Below are positions 29,440-38,359 of a DNA stretch of 64,000 nt, in pieces. A program made the position numbers and the translations under genes. Below the pieces are notes generated by a model. The model made no database searches, had not been told where the DNA came from, and saw nothing but the letters and a program-made list of their open reading frames with translations. The stretch spans positions 91,205-155,204 of the forward strand of contig NZ_CP053943.1 in the NCBI RefSeq assembly GCF_013267195.1, given 5' to 3'. Origin of the DNA: Halorubrum salinarum (GTDB lineage: Archaea; Halobacteriota; Halobacteria; Halobacteriales; Haloferacaceae). Position 1 is the stretch's first letter, and each line of letters begins with the position of its first letter.

Positions 29440-29464
29440 CCACGTCGGTCCACCCCCACACTCG

Positions 29465-29473
29465 AAAAAAAAA
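29465..29473 (-). terminator. T-run terminator of integrase gene
   Basis: On the minus strand nine consecutive T residues follow directly after the TAA stop of the integrase gene (29474-29476). Archaeal terminators are typically short T-runs; this one separates the integrase from the convergent FmdE-like gene. Confidence 0.65.
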
Positions 29474-30712
29474 TTACTCCGGTATACTATCGATCTCCTC
29501 GAGCGCCTCAGTGGCGACATCACCAAGTTCTCCAGCCTCAATATGTGAATACCGTTCTCGGACCATCTCTTCGGAGTTATCGAGATACCGGGCCGCCACC
29601 GTGTATCCGAACGCTCGGACAAGCACCTCTCCCATCCCTCGGCGACCGCCGTGCGGAGCAAGATAATCGTGTTTCGGATGGTCGATGTCGATCCCTGCGG
29701 CCCCCGAGAGCCGTTGGAGAATCGACCGTGCGCCATCCGTCGTGATCGACGGCGGCCGAATGTCCTCATCGAGCGCCAGCAGCAGGTCGCGAGCGTACTC
29801 CGTACGGCGTTTAGTGATTGCTTCTGGGCGTTCCCCTCGTTCGGCTAGCTCTTCCCGGACGAGCTCCGCGAGCGTCCGTTGGTCGTACGTCGGAAACACC
29901 GGCCAGCGCTCCGTCGGTGGATCCATCAGCTGGCGATAGCTCCGGAGCGGCGAGATCACCGGGTCGGGAAGACTGGCGGCGTCCCACTGCTGTTTCTTCC
30001 GGTAGACATCCATACTCCCCTCGTCAAGCGAGAGGTCCTCCCAGCGGACGCCCCGGCGACGCGGGTCGTTCGGATCCCGGAGGAGTTCCCCGACCCGAAC
30101 GGCGGTGTACGCGAGGACGAACACCAGAGCCCGGTCACGAGCCGCCTTCAGCGCCGCATAGCGTCCTCGCTGCTTGTCGAGGGGGTCAGTATCCTCTGGG
30201 AGTGTCGTGTACGCCTCGACGGCGTCGCGGGCCCGTTCGTCGACGTGGCGGGTGAGGACGTGGCGTTGTTCCGACGTCCAGGCCTGCTGGTCGCCGGGCT
30301 TGCGGCCGTCGTCCTCCGGCAGCGGCGCCATCGCACTCGCCCGCTGCGCGTAATGCGCTTCGAGGTAACCCTCGTTGACACACCACCCGCACCACGCAGA
30401 GATATAGCGATAATAGGTTTGTACCGTGTTCTGTTTGAGTCCACGATCGCCGGTAAGATGGCGGGCGTACTCCCGAAACACGCGTTCGTCGAGGTCCTCG
30501 AAGGTGGGCTCCTGGTCGACGTTGCCGGAGACGATCCCGGTCCAGTCGTCGTCGCCGCGGTCGCCGGCGGCCCACTCGGCGAACCGCTCGAGTTCGCGTG
30601 CAGCGTTTCGTCGGTAGTTCCCGCCGTCGCCACCGCGGCCTTTCCCCTTGTCTTGGAGGTAGCGTTCGAAGGAACTCGCGAGTGATTGATCGGCGCGTTC
30701 TCGGGGCGTCAT
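29474..30712 (-). CDS. tyrosine recombinase / integrase (XerC/D-like)
   Basis: This 412-residue protein has an N-terminal SAM-like core-binding region (FREYARHLTGDRGLKQNTVQTYYRY) and a C-terminal catalytic domain with Arg in AVRVGELLRD, the HxxR box in PHGGRRGM and the nucleophile Tyr in RERYSHIE. It could serve integration or plasmid dimer resolution. It overlaps the upstream gene by four bases (ATGA), forming an operon with an unknown protein and a wHTH regulator. No flanking attachment site or tRNA was found. Confidence 0.92.
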   Translation of the reverse strand: MTPRERADQSLASSFERYLQDKGKGRGGDGGNYRRNAARELERFAEWAAGDRGDDDWTGIVSGNVDQEPTFEDLDERVFREYARHLTGDRGLKQNTVQTYYRYISAWCGWCVNEGYLEAHYAQRASAMAPLPEDDGRKPGDQQAWTSEQRHVLTRHVDERARDAVEAYTTLPEDTDPLDKQRGRYAALKAARDRALVFVLAYTAVRVGELLRDPNDPRRRGVRWEDLSLDEGSMDVYRKKQQWDAASLPDPVISPLRSYRQLMDPPTERWPVFPTYDQRTLAELVREELAERGERPEAITKRRTEYARDLLLALDEDIRPPSITTDGARSILQRLSGAAGIDIDHPKHDYLAPHGGRRGMGEVLVRAFGYTVAARYLDNSEEMVRERYSHIEAGELGDVATEALEEIDSIPE

Positions 30713-31170
30713 GAATCATCACTCGCGTACTGGTAATTCGGACGGACGTCCTCAAGAAGTTCTTCGACGATTTCCCAGAGAATCAGGGAGGGAGACTCGT
30801 GTGCGAATGTGATCCCCCAGCGGTCCTCCGTATCGGCAGCTGAGTACTGGAAATGCGCGTGTCCGAGATCGGGATGGTCTTCGTCCTGGTGCCAGCCGGC
30901 GTGAAAGCCCGTGTTCGGGTCGGTGTAGTTGATACGGAACCAATCGTGGGGGTCCTGTCGATACCACTTGACGGTGAGTTCCGGCGAATCAGGGCCTGTC
31001 GGGGGATCCTCAAGGCGGGCCGAATCGAAAACCGCTCGCAGTTGCTTGGCCTCGATATCGTCGGGAACGAACTCGACGGTCGTGATCTGAGGAACCCTGT
31101 CGAGGACATCCCGCTTCAGTTGGGCGTAGAGGTTTGCGTTCGGGTCACCACCTGGATGTGGAACCGACAT
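30709..31170 (-). CDS. unknown protein between wHTH and integrase genes
   Basis: This 153-residue soluble protein contains a tryptophan/His-rich core (VKWYRQDPHDWFRINYTDP, GFHAGWHQDEDHPDLGHAHF). Similar small proteins are paired with wHTH genes in haloarchaeal plasmids (recollection), so a toxin-like role is possible but not shown. It is 3 bp after the wHTH gene and overlaps the integrase start. Confidence 0.75.
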   Translation of the reverse strand: MSVPHPGGDPNANLYAQLKRDVLDRVPQITTVEFVPDDIEAKQLRAVFDSARLEDPPTGPDSPELTVKWYRQDPHDWFRINYTDPNTGFHAGWHQDEDHPDLGHAHFQYSAADTEDRWGITFAHESPSLILWEIVEELLEDVRPNYQYASDDS

Positions 31171-31173
31171 CCG

Positions 31174-31713
31174 TTAGCTGCTGGCCTCAGCAGGCTCTGT
31201 CGTCGGAGCGAGGAAGTCCCATTCGCGGATGGCAAACCCGACAATCTTGATACGTCGCTGAAGGTGCTCCCACTCACGGGCAATCTCGCGGCGTCGGTCT
31301 TCCTCGTCGGCGTCAAGAGACTCCTCCGCGAGCGTCCCGCGAAGCTGGTTCGGCGATTCAACGCCGAATTCGTCCTCCCAGTCGCGGATCTGCGCCTTCA
31401 TATCGGCGAGACGGTCCGTGAGTTCCTCGACAGTGTGTCCGCTGTCTCGAAGCCGCATCGCCTCCTGCATCGCTTGGCGGCGGTAATCGGGGTAGTACGT
31501 GGTGTGAGTCCCGCTATCGTCGCGGTGGAGGACCCCGTCGTCGACGAGTCGCTCAAGGACGCGTTTGGTCGGCTCGTGTGACCAGCCCGCTTCGGAAGCG
31601 ATCCAGTTGGCTGTCCGCGGCTCCGACAGCTGCCGGGCGATCATCCGCACACGGTCTTCACCCGTGGTCTGGCGCTCCATCAGGCCCTCGGAGTTTGATT
31701 TGTCTTCGGTCAT
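31174..31713 (-). CDS. wHTH regulator (DUF7342/TrmB-like)
   Basis: This 179-residue protein has a winged helix (ARQLSEPRTANWIASEAGWSHEP to VLERLVDDGVLHRDDSGTHTTYYPD) followed by a long charged coiled-coil (about 85-150). It resembles haloarchaeal DUF7342 proteins. Start chosen at ATG 31713. As first gene of the unit with an unknown protein and an integrase, it may be an antitoxin or an autoregulator of the element. Confidence 0.82.
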   Translation of the reverse strand: MTEDKSNSEGLMERQTTGEDRVRMIARQLSEPRTANWIASEAGWSHEPTKRVLERLVDDGVLHRDDSGTHTTYYPDYRRQAMQEAMRLRDSGHTVEELTDRLADMKAQIRDWEDEFGVESPNQLRGTLAEESLDADEEDRRREIAREWEHLQRRIKIVGFAIREWDFLAPTTEPAEASS

Positions 31714-31918
31714 ACCACACCATTCGTGCTTTGTCTTAATATAGGTTGAGGTCATTCGTCCTATATCGAATCTCATCTGTCACCATCGCCCCGACCACAG
31801 CTGTGGAGAGTTATAGTAAAATCGAACCGTGGTCTTGGCGGCTCTACCCTGGGGGAAGCGTCTTTCTGAGCCGGTTGCAGCATTCGTGCTTCACCGACGG
31901 CGGCAGGGTACTTCAAAG

Positions 31919-31948
31919 TGGTCGTGATTACGGGCATAATCAGGACCA
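31919..31948. repeat. inverted repeat (hairpin) between integrase and partition operons
   Basis: Arms TGGTC-G-TGATTA and TAATCA-G-GACCA (11 of 12 positions paired) around a 6-base loop. It lies in the 361-bp gap between the wHTH start (31713) and the ParA-partner gene end (32075). It has no T-run, so an operator or recombination role is as likely as termination. The rest of the gap contains an AT-rich GTATATATCGTATATCG tract (about 32023-32039) but no gene. Confidence 0.45.
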
Positions 31949-32074
31949 CTTGTTGTACTTGAGCCATCGGGAGAATTCGGGGGTCTAGAGTCTCTTAGCG
32001 TCGGAACTCCGCATTACAGTAGAGTATATATCGTATATCGCTATACAAAATCTCGGGCCTCGCTCTGCACGAGG

Positions 32075-32482
32075 TCATCCGTCGCCGAGTTCCGAAAGCC
32101 GAGCCTTGATTTCCTCGGCATCCGCCTCAGAGAGCGCCTCAACACCGAACTGAACGAGTAGCGGGTAGAAGTGGCGGTTCTTCTTGAACTCGTCCTGGCC
32201 CGCCTTGCGGAGCTTTAGCTGGGACTCGAGGTAGGTATCCTCCATCTCGTCGAGGACATCGTCGGGAATGTAGATCGTCCGCCCGTTCCACTCGTCCTTG
32301 ATGTTCGTCTTCGTTTTGCTCGTTTCGTTCGTTTCACTCGTTGAAGTCGATTCTGTCGTTTCGGTCGATGAACTGGTTTCCACCGTTTCACTCACCTCAC
32401 TCGTTTCGCTGGAATCAGCCTCGTCGTCCTCCTCTTCGTAGTTGCCCTCGATGCCGGAAGCATCACCCCAGCCGTCGGTCAT
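32075..32482 (-). CDS. ParA-associated protein, candidate centromere-binding partner
   Basis: This 135-residue protein has a low-complexity Ser/Thr/Glu N-terminal half (for example ETSEVSETVETSSSTETTES) and an ordered C-terminal half (RTIYIPDDVLDEMEDTYLESQ... GVEALSEADAEEIKARL). The RTIYIPDDV-helix start resembles ribbon-helix-helix-type DNA binding (tentative). It overlaps parA by four bases. The N-terminal repeats are encoded by the same TTCGTT-type DNA repeat as the tract upstream of parA. Confidence 0.72.
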   Translation of the reverse strand: MTDGWGDASGIEGNYEEEDDEADSSETSEVSETVETSSSTETTESTSTSETNETSKTKTNIKDEWNGRTIYIPDDVLDEMEDTYLESQLKLRKAGQDEFKKNRHFYPLLVQFGVEALSEADAEEIKARLSELGDG

Positions 32483-33297
32483 GCTTCCACCTCCTCAGGT
32501 GCGGTCTTCTCAAACGTCTCGTCGAACAGGTCGGCGATCTCGTTGAACAGGTCGCGTGCATCCTCGACGCGCTGGTTCTCCTTGCCGAAGCCGAAGACGG
32601 ACACCCCCTCGCCGATCGACTGGGAGAGGTCGGTCCGCTTCGGGATCTCGAACACCGGGAGGGAGTACGCCGACTTGATCTCCTCGATGGTGTCGCGGTG
32701 TTCAGCGTTCTGCTCGACGCGGTTACAGACAATCGCGATCCGATTGATGTCTCCGTACGCCTGTTCGAGGGAACTCAGCTGCTTTGCGAAAATCTGGAGG
32801 CTGTTGGCGTTGAGCTTCTCGGGAATGACGGGGATGACGACGTTGCCGGTTGCGACGAGGGCGTTGTCGGTGAGGACATTCAGGGATGGCGGCGTGTCGA
32901 CGATGATGTAGTCGTAGTCCTTTTCGAGCTCGTCGAGAGTCATCTCCAACCGTTCGCGACTCTTCGGCGCCTCAAGCAGCGTCTGGATGTTCTTGTTGTT
33001 CGCGAGCTTCTCGCTGGCGGGAAGGATGTCGAATTCCTCGTGCTCGACGATGATGTCGTTCACCGACTCCATCTGGTCGAAGTCAAGGACGTCGAACAGC
33101 GTCGTACGGTCGGTATCGTAGTACAGATCGTTGTAGCCAAGCGAGCAGGTGAGCCCACCGTGGTAGTCGATGTCGACCAGGAGGACGTCGTGGCCTCGGG
33201 CAGCGAGTGCGCCGCCAGTATGAATGACGTCGGTTGTCTTCCCCGCGCCTCCCTTCTGATTCGCCACCGTGATTCGTGCGGTGTTGGTGTCGGTCAT
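32479..33297 (-). CDS. parA: ParA family partition ATPase
   Basis: This 272-residue protein has the deviant Walker A KGGAGKTT (about residues 14-21), Walker A' region LVDIDYHGGLT, and Walker B DYIIVDTPPSLN. It resembles plasmid ParA/Soj proteins that segregate replicons. Downstream lies its partner gene (4-bp overlap); upstream lies a roughly 300-bp TTCGTT repeat tract that may be the centromere and promoter region. Confidence 0.94.
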   Translation of the reverse strand: MTDTNTARITVANQKGGAGKTTDVIHTGGALAARGHDVLLVDIDYHGGLTCSLGYNDLYYDTDRTTLFDVLDFDQMESVNDIIVEHEEFDILPASEKLANNKNIQTLLEAPKSRERLEMTLDELEKDYDYIIVDTPPSLNVLTDNALVATGNVVIPVIPEKLNANSLQIFAKQLSSLEQAYGDINRIAIVCNRVEQNAEHRDTIEEIKSAYSLPVFEIPKRTDLSQSIGEGVSVFGFGKENQRVEDARDLFNEIADLFDETFEKTAPEEVEA

Positions 33298-33300
33298 TAT

Positions 33301-33600
33301 CTTCGTTTCTCTCGTTGTGTTCGTTTCGTTCGTTTTTCTCGTTTAGTTCGGTGCGTTCGGTGAGGGTGTTTCACTCGGTGGGAGGATTACTACGATGTTA
33401 AAACCAACTGTTCGTTTCGCTCGTGGAACTAATTGCGTTCATTTCTATCACTCACTTCGTTCCGTTCGTTTTGTTCGTTTCTATCACAAGCCAACCAGAG
33501 TCAAACCAGTTCGTTTGGAGAATTCAATTCATCAACCTCGTTTACTTCATTCCCTTCATTCTATTCGTTTCGTTCGTTCCTTTCGTTTCGGCAAAGGAGG
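33301..33600. repeat. degenerate TTCGTT repeat tract, candidate partition site
   Basis: The stretch upstream of parA has many copies of TTCGTT/GTTCGTTTCG-like units with roughly 5-10 base spacing (for example 33318-33345, 33458-33482, 33560-33592). It lacks a plausible gene: the plus-strand frames it opens are Phe/Ser/Val repeats from the DNA motif. Similar iterated sites beside parA genes act as centromeres in plasmids (family knowledge). Confidence 0.6.
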
Positions 33601-33691
33601 TCGTACCTTCTGTGGGGATGGCGAAGCTGGATAGGATAGTCAGCTGAGAAGGCTTCGACAGGTACTCGCAAAACCGACTTCTCAGAGGGGG

Positions 33692-36133
33692 TTAAAGCGA
33701 TCGGACGGACAGACGTATCTCAAACTCTTGGTCCGTCTTCTCTTGAATTTCGTGGCGTACCTCATCTTGGTCGGATTCAATCCCGAACTCGTCCTCAAAC
33801 GAATCGAACTCAAGCGTCGACAGAATATTCAAGAGGAGCTCGATTCGTCGATCCTGCAGAGTCTCGTAGGTCCAGAAGGAGTTGAAATACGCCACTACAT
33901 CGGCGTCCACATTCGAAACGTCACCGCCATCGTGCTGCTCACGGAGTTTGTCGAGGGAGTCGCGATCGACGTTGCCGTATTCGGCCGTGAAATACCGATT
34001 GGGGTAGATACTGGCGAAACCGTCGATCTCGGAGTAGTACTGCGTCATCTTCTCGGCGAGTGGCCGATTACTCGCCCCGATATTATCGGTGTCACGGAGC
34101 AGGAGGAAGTTCCCGATATCGTCGATGAACCCCTGCGTGATGAACTCCGAGACATTGTCTTTCAGTCGCTCCTCCTCTTCGTCGAGATCAGAGCGCTGCA
34201 CCAGCTCGATATAGCGTTCGATCTCTGACGCGATCTCGATGTCCGGCTCCGAGTCGAGTTTGAAAAACTCCCGAAGCCACGTCGGGTCTTCCGGGTCGCT
34301 GACGGGGGTCTGCGGGAGGACGTGTTCGAGATGGATGTTCCCCATGTTCAGGTCTCGCTCGACGGCACGACTACTGTCGTCGAAGTGATCCTGGGCGATC
34401 TTCCCGAAGAGCAGTCGCGCTGTTCCGGTACTCCAGGACTGCGTCTGGACGACCGTATCGACGAACCTGTCGCCGAACAGCGTCGGCGTAGAGGAACGCA
34501 TCTCGGTGATGAGGTACTCTCGAGAAGCCTCGTATACACTATCTGGAGTGGCGTCGGCAGTTGGTGCGAGATTGAACTCCTCGACGGCCTCGATGAAGAC
34601 CTCGCGGAAAATACTCGGACGTTCAGAGATGAGGAGGCGTCGCAGGTTGAGTTTCTCGATGGTCTCTAGTACGCGGTGGAACTGTGCTGCATCCCGTTCC
34701 GATTCAGGATTGGTGTGATAGTAGAGCGCCAAGACGAATGGCCGCCACTGGTCCATCTGTTGGTTATTGAGGCGAACAAGGATTTCCCGACACTGCTCTC
34801 GGTGACTGGCTAACTCAAGATCGTCAGCGGCGAGCTCCGTGGTCGTGATATCTTGATAGTAGTCGACGAGGTCGTGCGCGTAGTCGAGGAAAGCCTTCGC
34901 TTCATCGAGATTCCGAAGCCGCGGGACGACATCCGAGTCGATGTTCCGTGTGTCGAAGGCGTTGGTCAGTTCGGCGCTCGCGTCACCAATCCTGTCGATG
35001 CCATCGTCGACGATACTCAGATAGATCGAGAGGTAGTCGTCGATGGCGTCACCATCGGTTGCGAACGCCACCACGATGTCCTCCCACTTGTCGACGTACT
35101 CGTCTTTCACGTCGGTATCGAAGAAGGCGTTCACGACCGCCGCCCTGATACGGTCGATCTTCGTCAGATCGACGCCACGGTCGTTCAAAATCTCGAATAT
35201 CTGCATCCGGAAGTCCGACTCCGCCTCTCGAATCAGGTACTCCCCGACGTGGTAGGAGTTATAGACGTAGTTGAGGATGTTCACGAGCGCTCGCACCGTC
35301 TCGTCCGGCGTGTAGGCGTCGGCGACGACGCCGCTGATCTTCTCGTCGTAGAACTCGTAGGCCTTCAACAACCGCCGGTGCGAGCGGTACAGTTTGAAGA
35401 ACGCCCCCGAGGAGAGCGAGTCAGTATCCAGGTCCGCGAGGTCATCGTCCGTGGTGCCGAACCGGTCCAGACATTCCGAGACTTGCACCGCATCGCTGTT
35501 GTTCCCGTGAATGCTGAAGTCGGCCTCGTTCTTGAGGTAGTCCACCTGGGCGGAGGGCCCCATCATGAGGGCTTTGAAAAATTCAGCGTCGTGTTTGTTC
35601 AGCGTGAGCCGGGGCTCACGTTTGCCGAACGACTCCTCCACATAGAGGATATCGGTGATTCGCCCGATCCCGTAGTCCCGGAACTCCGCCAGGGTATCGT
35701 CCTCGATAGAGGCTGGATCGACGTCCTCGAGGTGCTCCATAAGGACGCGCAACAGCAGGTGTGTCGTCGTCAGCCGCTGTTGGCCGTCGATGACCTCGTA
35801 CACCTGTTTGTCGTCGTTGACCGCGAAGTACATCGAGCTGAAGAACACGTCCGACACTTCGCGTCGGTCAGCGACCAGGTCGGCATTCACGAACTGCTCG
35901 ATGTCCGACCAATACTGTTCGTGGTGGATGTTCTTCCACGAGTACAGTCGCTGGTACTCTGGTACGTTGAACTTCTGATCGGTGAGAACCTCCCCCAGAG
36001 TCCGTTTCTCCATCTCGAAATTCTCGGCCGTAATCGGCCGAACTACTTTCCCATCACCGACATTCCGGGTATCGAGATCTCTGCCATCGTAGTCGATGTA
36101 CTTATCATACAAATCGTCAGCCTCGTCCGACAT
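33692..36133 (-). CDS. GmrSD-like DUF262/HNH restriction enzyme
   Basis: This 813-residue protein has an N-terminal DUF262 domain (VPEYQRLYSWK and VIDGQQRLTT, about residues 56-125) and a C-terminal DUF1524-like HNH region (IHLEHVLPQTP, then IGNFLLLRDTDNIGASN). GmrSD enzymes are type IV, modification-dependent nucleases needing NTP, acting against phage DNA with modified bases. Length matches fused GmrSD proteins. It borders a CoiA-like nuclease gene on the same strand. Confidence 0.9.
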   Translation of the reverse strand: MSDEADDLYDKYIDYDGRDLDTRNVGDGKVVRPITAENFEMEKRTLGEVLTDQKFNVPEYQRLYSWKNIHHEQYWSDIEQFVNADLVADRREVSDVFFSSMYFAVNDDKQVYEVIDGQQRLTTTHLLLRVLMEHLEDVDPASIEDDTLAEFRDYGIGRITDILYVEESFGKREPRLTLNKHDAEFFKALMMGPSAQVDYLKNEADFSIHGNNSDAVQVSECLDRFGTTDDDLADLDTDSLSSGAFFKLYRSHRRLLKAYEFYDEKISGVVADAYTPDETVRALVNILNYVYNSYHVGEYLIREAESDFRMQIFEILNDRGVDLTKIDRIRAAVVNAFFDTDVKDEYVDKWEDIVVAFATDGDAIDDYLSIYLSIVDDGIDRIGDASAELTNAFDTRNIDSDVVPRLRNLDEAKAFLDYAHDLVDYYQDITTTELAADDLELASHREQCREILVRLNNQQMDQWRPFVLALYYHTNPESERDAAQFHRVLETIEKLNLRRLLISERPSIFREVFIEAVEEFNLAPTADATPDSVYEASREYLITEMRSSTPTLFGDRFVDTVVQTQSWSTGTARLLFGKIAQDHFDDSSRAVERDLNMGNIHLEHVLPQTPVSDPEDPTWLREFFKLDSEPDIEIASEIERYIELVQRSDLDEEEERLKDNVSEFITQGFIDDIGNFLLLRDTDNIGASNRPLAEKMTQYYSEIDGFASIYPNRYFTAEYGNVDRDSLDKLREQHDGGDVSNVDADVVAYFNSFWTYETLQDRRIELLLNILSTLEFDSFEDEFGIESDQDEVRHEIQEKTDQEFEIRLSVRSL

Positions 36134-36196
36134 TATTGACTGCTGTTTGTAGTCCGTCCATTTACCGTTGTGGGCGGGTTTCCGGGCCGAGTCAGG

Positions 36197-37303
36197 TCAC
36201 CCCAGAAGGTTAGCGAGTTCGTGGAGGCTCTCTTTGAGATTACGCTGGAACTCGGTAGAGACGGTAATGAACTCGCCATCGTCGCTGTGTTCCTTGTACT
36301 TTCCCAACGATAGAGCGAGCTCCCCGCTCGGGGTTGCAACGAGCTTGAAGATAACTGAAGTACTCTGTAAGCCGGTTTCCAGCCACGCCTTTTCGATATC
36401 TGCCCATTCGCCAGCGGAGGTATCTGCTGAATCCACCTCGTAAGCCAAGCTGTGAACCTTCCCCCGATTCCGAGAGTGTTCAGTCTGAACTGGAGCGAGC
36501 ACGTGTTCAGTACCGCGGACCTGCTTCCCGAGCTGAAGCATCGTCCGCCCGTCAGGCGTCTCGGTGAGTTTGAACCACTTCTGGTACGGGTCATACGAGG
36601 CACTCAACCACCAGAATCCGAGATCGTTCCAGTCCGATTGCCCTCCCTGATCGAACTTCCCGTACTCCCATGCTCGACGAAGCCCCTCGCTGTGTTCAGC
36701 TAGATATTCTCGCGGCAGGACGACGTCCATCGAGGGATTGGCTGGCTTTGATTGTCGAAGCCAGTGGATGACGCCGTGATACCCGTCGCTGAAGTCGTGT
36801 TGGACCGCGTGAGGCCAGATCGGAAGAATGCCAGAGAGATCGACGTTGAATCCGGAGAAGTCCTCTTCTCCCAACCAGAGGACGCTGTACTCTGTAGCAA
36901 GATACTCAGCGGTTACTGCGTCGACGTCCTTGTCCTCGTGTTTGTGCTGTACTTCGACGCCGATGCCACGGCCCTCAGGGAACCGAGGCTGTGGAAACTC
37001 AACGAGAATATCGGCACGCCGGTCACCCAGCTGCTGTTCTAGCCCTATTGTAGCGTCGGGATACTCGGTCGTGAGCTTCGAATACGCGATCGACTTCATC
37101 CGCAAATGAGGTGGAGATTCACCGCCACAGTCCGTCTCCTCTTCAGCAGCGTGGTAGAAATGCCGCGCGACGAACGACCCCTTCCGGCGATGGGAGTCGC
37201 GAATTTTTAATTGATCGCCGCACTTCGGGCACTCGAGGAAATCCCCTTTCTGTACCTGATTCGGGATAACCTCGGTACCGTCGTGGAGGGCCAAGAACGG
37301 CAT
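36197..37303 (-). CDS. CoiA-like nuclease with zinc ribbon
   Basis: This 368-residue protein starts with an N-terminal zinc-ribbon-like CPKC...H...H...C pattern (about residues 25-58) followed by a PD-(D/E)xK-like core: RRADILVEFPQ and IGVEVQHKHED. This arrangement matches CoiA-family proteins, known from bacterial competence and defence islands. The C-terminal 200 residues are unassigned. Probably DNA-acting; neighbours suggest defence. Confidence 0.7.
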   Translation of the reverse strand: MPFLALHDGTEVIPNQVQKGDFLECPKCGDQLKIRDSHRRKGSFVARHFYHAAEEETDCGGESPPHLRMKSIAYSKLTTEYPDATIGLEQQLGDRRADILVEFPQPRFPEGRGIGVEVQHKHEDKDVDAVTAEYLATEYSVLWLGEEDFSGFNVDLSGILPIWPHAVQHDFSDGYHGVIHWLRQSKPANPSMDVVLPREYLAEHSEGLRRAWEYGKFDQGGQSDWNDLGFWWLSASYDPYQKWFKLTETPDGRTMLQLGKQVRGTEHVLAPVQTEHSRNRGKVHSLAYEVDSADTSAGEWADIEKAWLETGLQSTSVIFKLVATPSGELALSLGKYKEHSDDGEFITVSTEFQRNLKESLHELANLLG

Positions 37304-37411
37304 ACTAGTTGTCGCAGTTTAGCAGTCCACCTATAGAATAATACCCCTGTTGTGCCCCTCGCTTGAGAGGTACATCTATTTAATCCGAGAGTCAGTCAGC
37401 CATCAGTAAGA

Positions 37412-38317
37412 ATGGTGTCAGTCTCACTTCTCGAATTTGCCAACGCCAATCGACCCATCTACTTCAAACCAGAAACCGACATAGAGGTATTTGACGATGA
37501 CGAGGAAGAGTGGAATCCGCTGTTCAAATCCTCATACTCCCTTTCAGCACTCATTGAAGCGCTCAAAGCGAACAGAATAGAAGCTGGGAACGTCCGCTTC
37601 GAGGACTCGGTCGCCCAGGAGTATCTTCACCACCTCAAGGAAACAGGGATTGATGACCAGCTGCATCACGAGGATCTAATGAATCGTGCCCGGCTCGTGG
37701 CGTTTGCTGACGCAGGATACACAACGGTCGACGACCTCCTGGGGACAGCGGATCCGATCGATATCTCAAAAGATACCGGTGTGGACCGCGATGTCGTCTC
37801 CAGTATCGCGACGAACCATCTCGACGGCTTCTCGTCAGGGAGTTCATTCGGTGATACAGGTCCGCTACAACAATTGAATCCAAAGGACTCGTTCACTGGA
37901 TGGGACCTCGTAGAGGCGTCCTCAAACCGGATTCGGTGGGTTTCGGCCGGGCGATTCAACCTTACCATCAGTCCGGCGCCGGACGGGAGTACCACAATCG
38001 CGTGCAACGCACCAGAAGCAGAGCGGAACGCTTGGTATCGGAAAGGCCGTTCAATCGAAGCGGGACCTGATGAGTCGTTAACCCCCGAGGAAGCCCTAGA
38101 ACAGTCTCACGAATGGTTGAAAGCGCATCAGCTGGAATACAAGGATGATCTCGCCGAACTCCCTCGAATTGGGGCGGCGACCAAGGATTACCTCGCGCTC
38201 GAATACGGGATCACATCGCGAGAGGAACTCCGAACATTTGCAGAGGACCAACCTGAGGAGTTCGACGACATCTTTGGCTCTCCTGGAAGCGACCTCAGAG
38301 AAGCATTAGAACGCTAA
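37412..38317 (+). CDS. helix-hairpin-helix protein, unknown
   Basis: This 301-residue protein carries two HhH-like segments: FADAGYTTVDDLLG (about 90-105) and LPRIGAATKDYLALEYGITSREEL (about 250-273), which commonly bind DNA backbone. A TATA-like CTATTTAATC (37375-37384) sits near -30 for the ATG at 37412, suggesting a leaderless transcript. Divergent from the CoiA-like gene. No catalytic motif seen. Confidence 0.72.
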   Translation: MVSVSLLEFANANRPIYFKPETDIEVFDDDEEEWNPLFKSSYSLSALIEALKANRIEAGNVRFEDSVAQEYLHHLKETGIDDQLHHEDLMNRARLVAFADAGYTTVDDLLGTADPIDISKDTGVDRDVVSSIATNHLDGFSSGSSFGDTGPLQQLNPKDSFTGWDLVEASSNRIRWVSAGRFNLTISPAPDGSTTIACNAPEAERNAWYRKGRSIEAGPDESLTPEEALEQSHEWLKAHQLEYKDDLAELPRIGAATKDYLALEYGITSREELRTFAEDQPEEFDDIFGSPGSDLREALER

Positions 38318-38359
38318 CCCGGCCACCGCGCACACTTCCGACGCTATCGAGAGCAGATG

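Noticed and set aside
29440..29480. tRNA-derived attachment site for the 29474 integrase
   Set aside because: No tRNA cloverleaf or duplicated core could be found on either side of the integrase.
33301..33600. CRISPR array
   Set aside because: Repeats are short, degenerate and without regular unique spacers; no cas genes are present.
33423..33647. Small plus-strand frame with Phe/Val/Ser-rich, membrane-like product
   Set aside because: The amino acids arise from translating the TTCGTT repeat; all three plus frames look alike there.
34853..36139. Plus-strand 428-codon frame antisense to the first GmrSD-like gene
   Set aside because: The minus-strand protein has DUF262 and HNH motifs; the antisense product has none.
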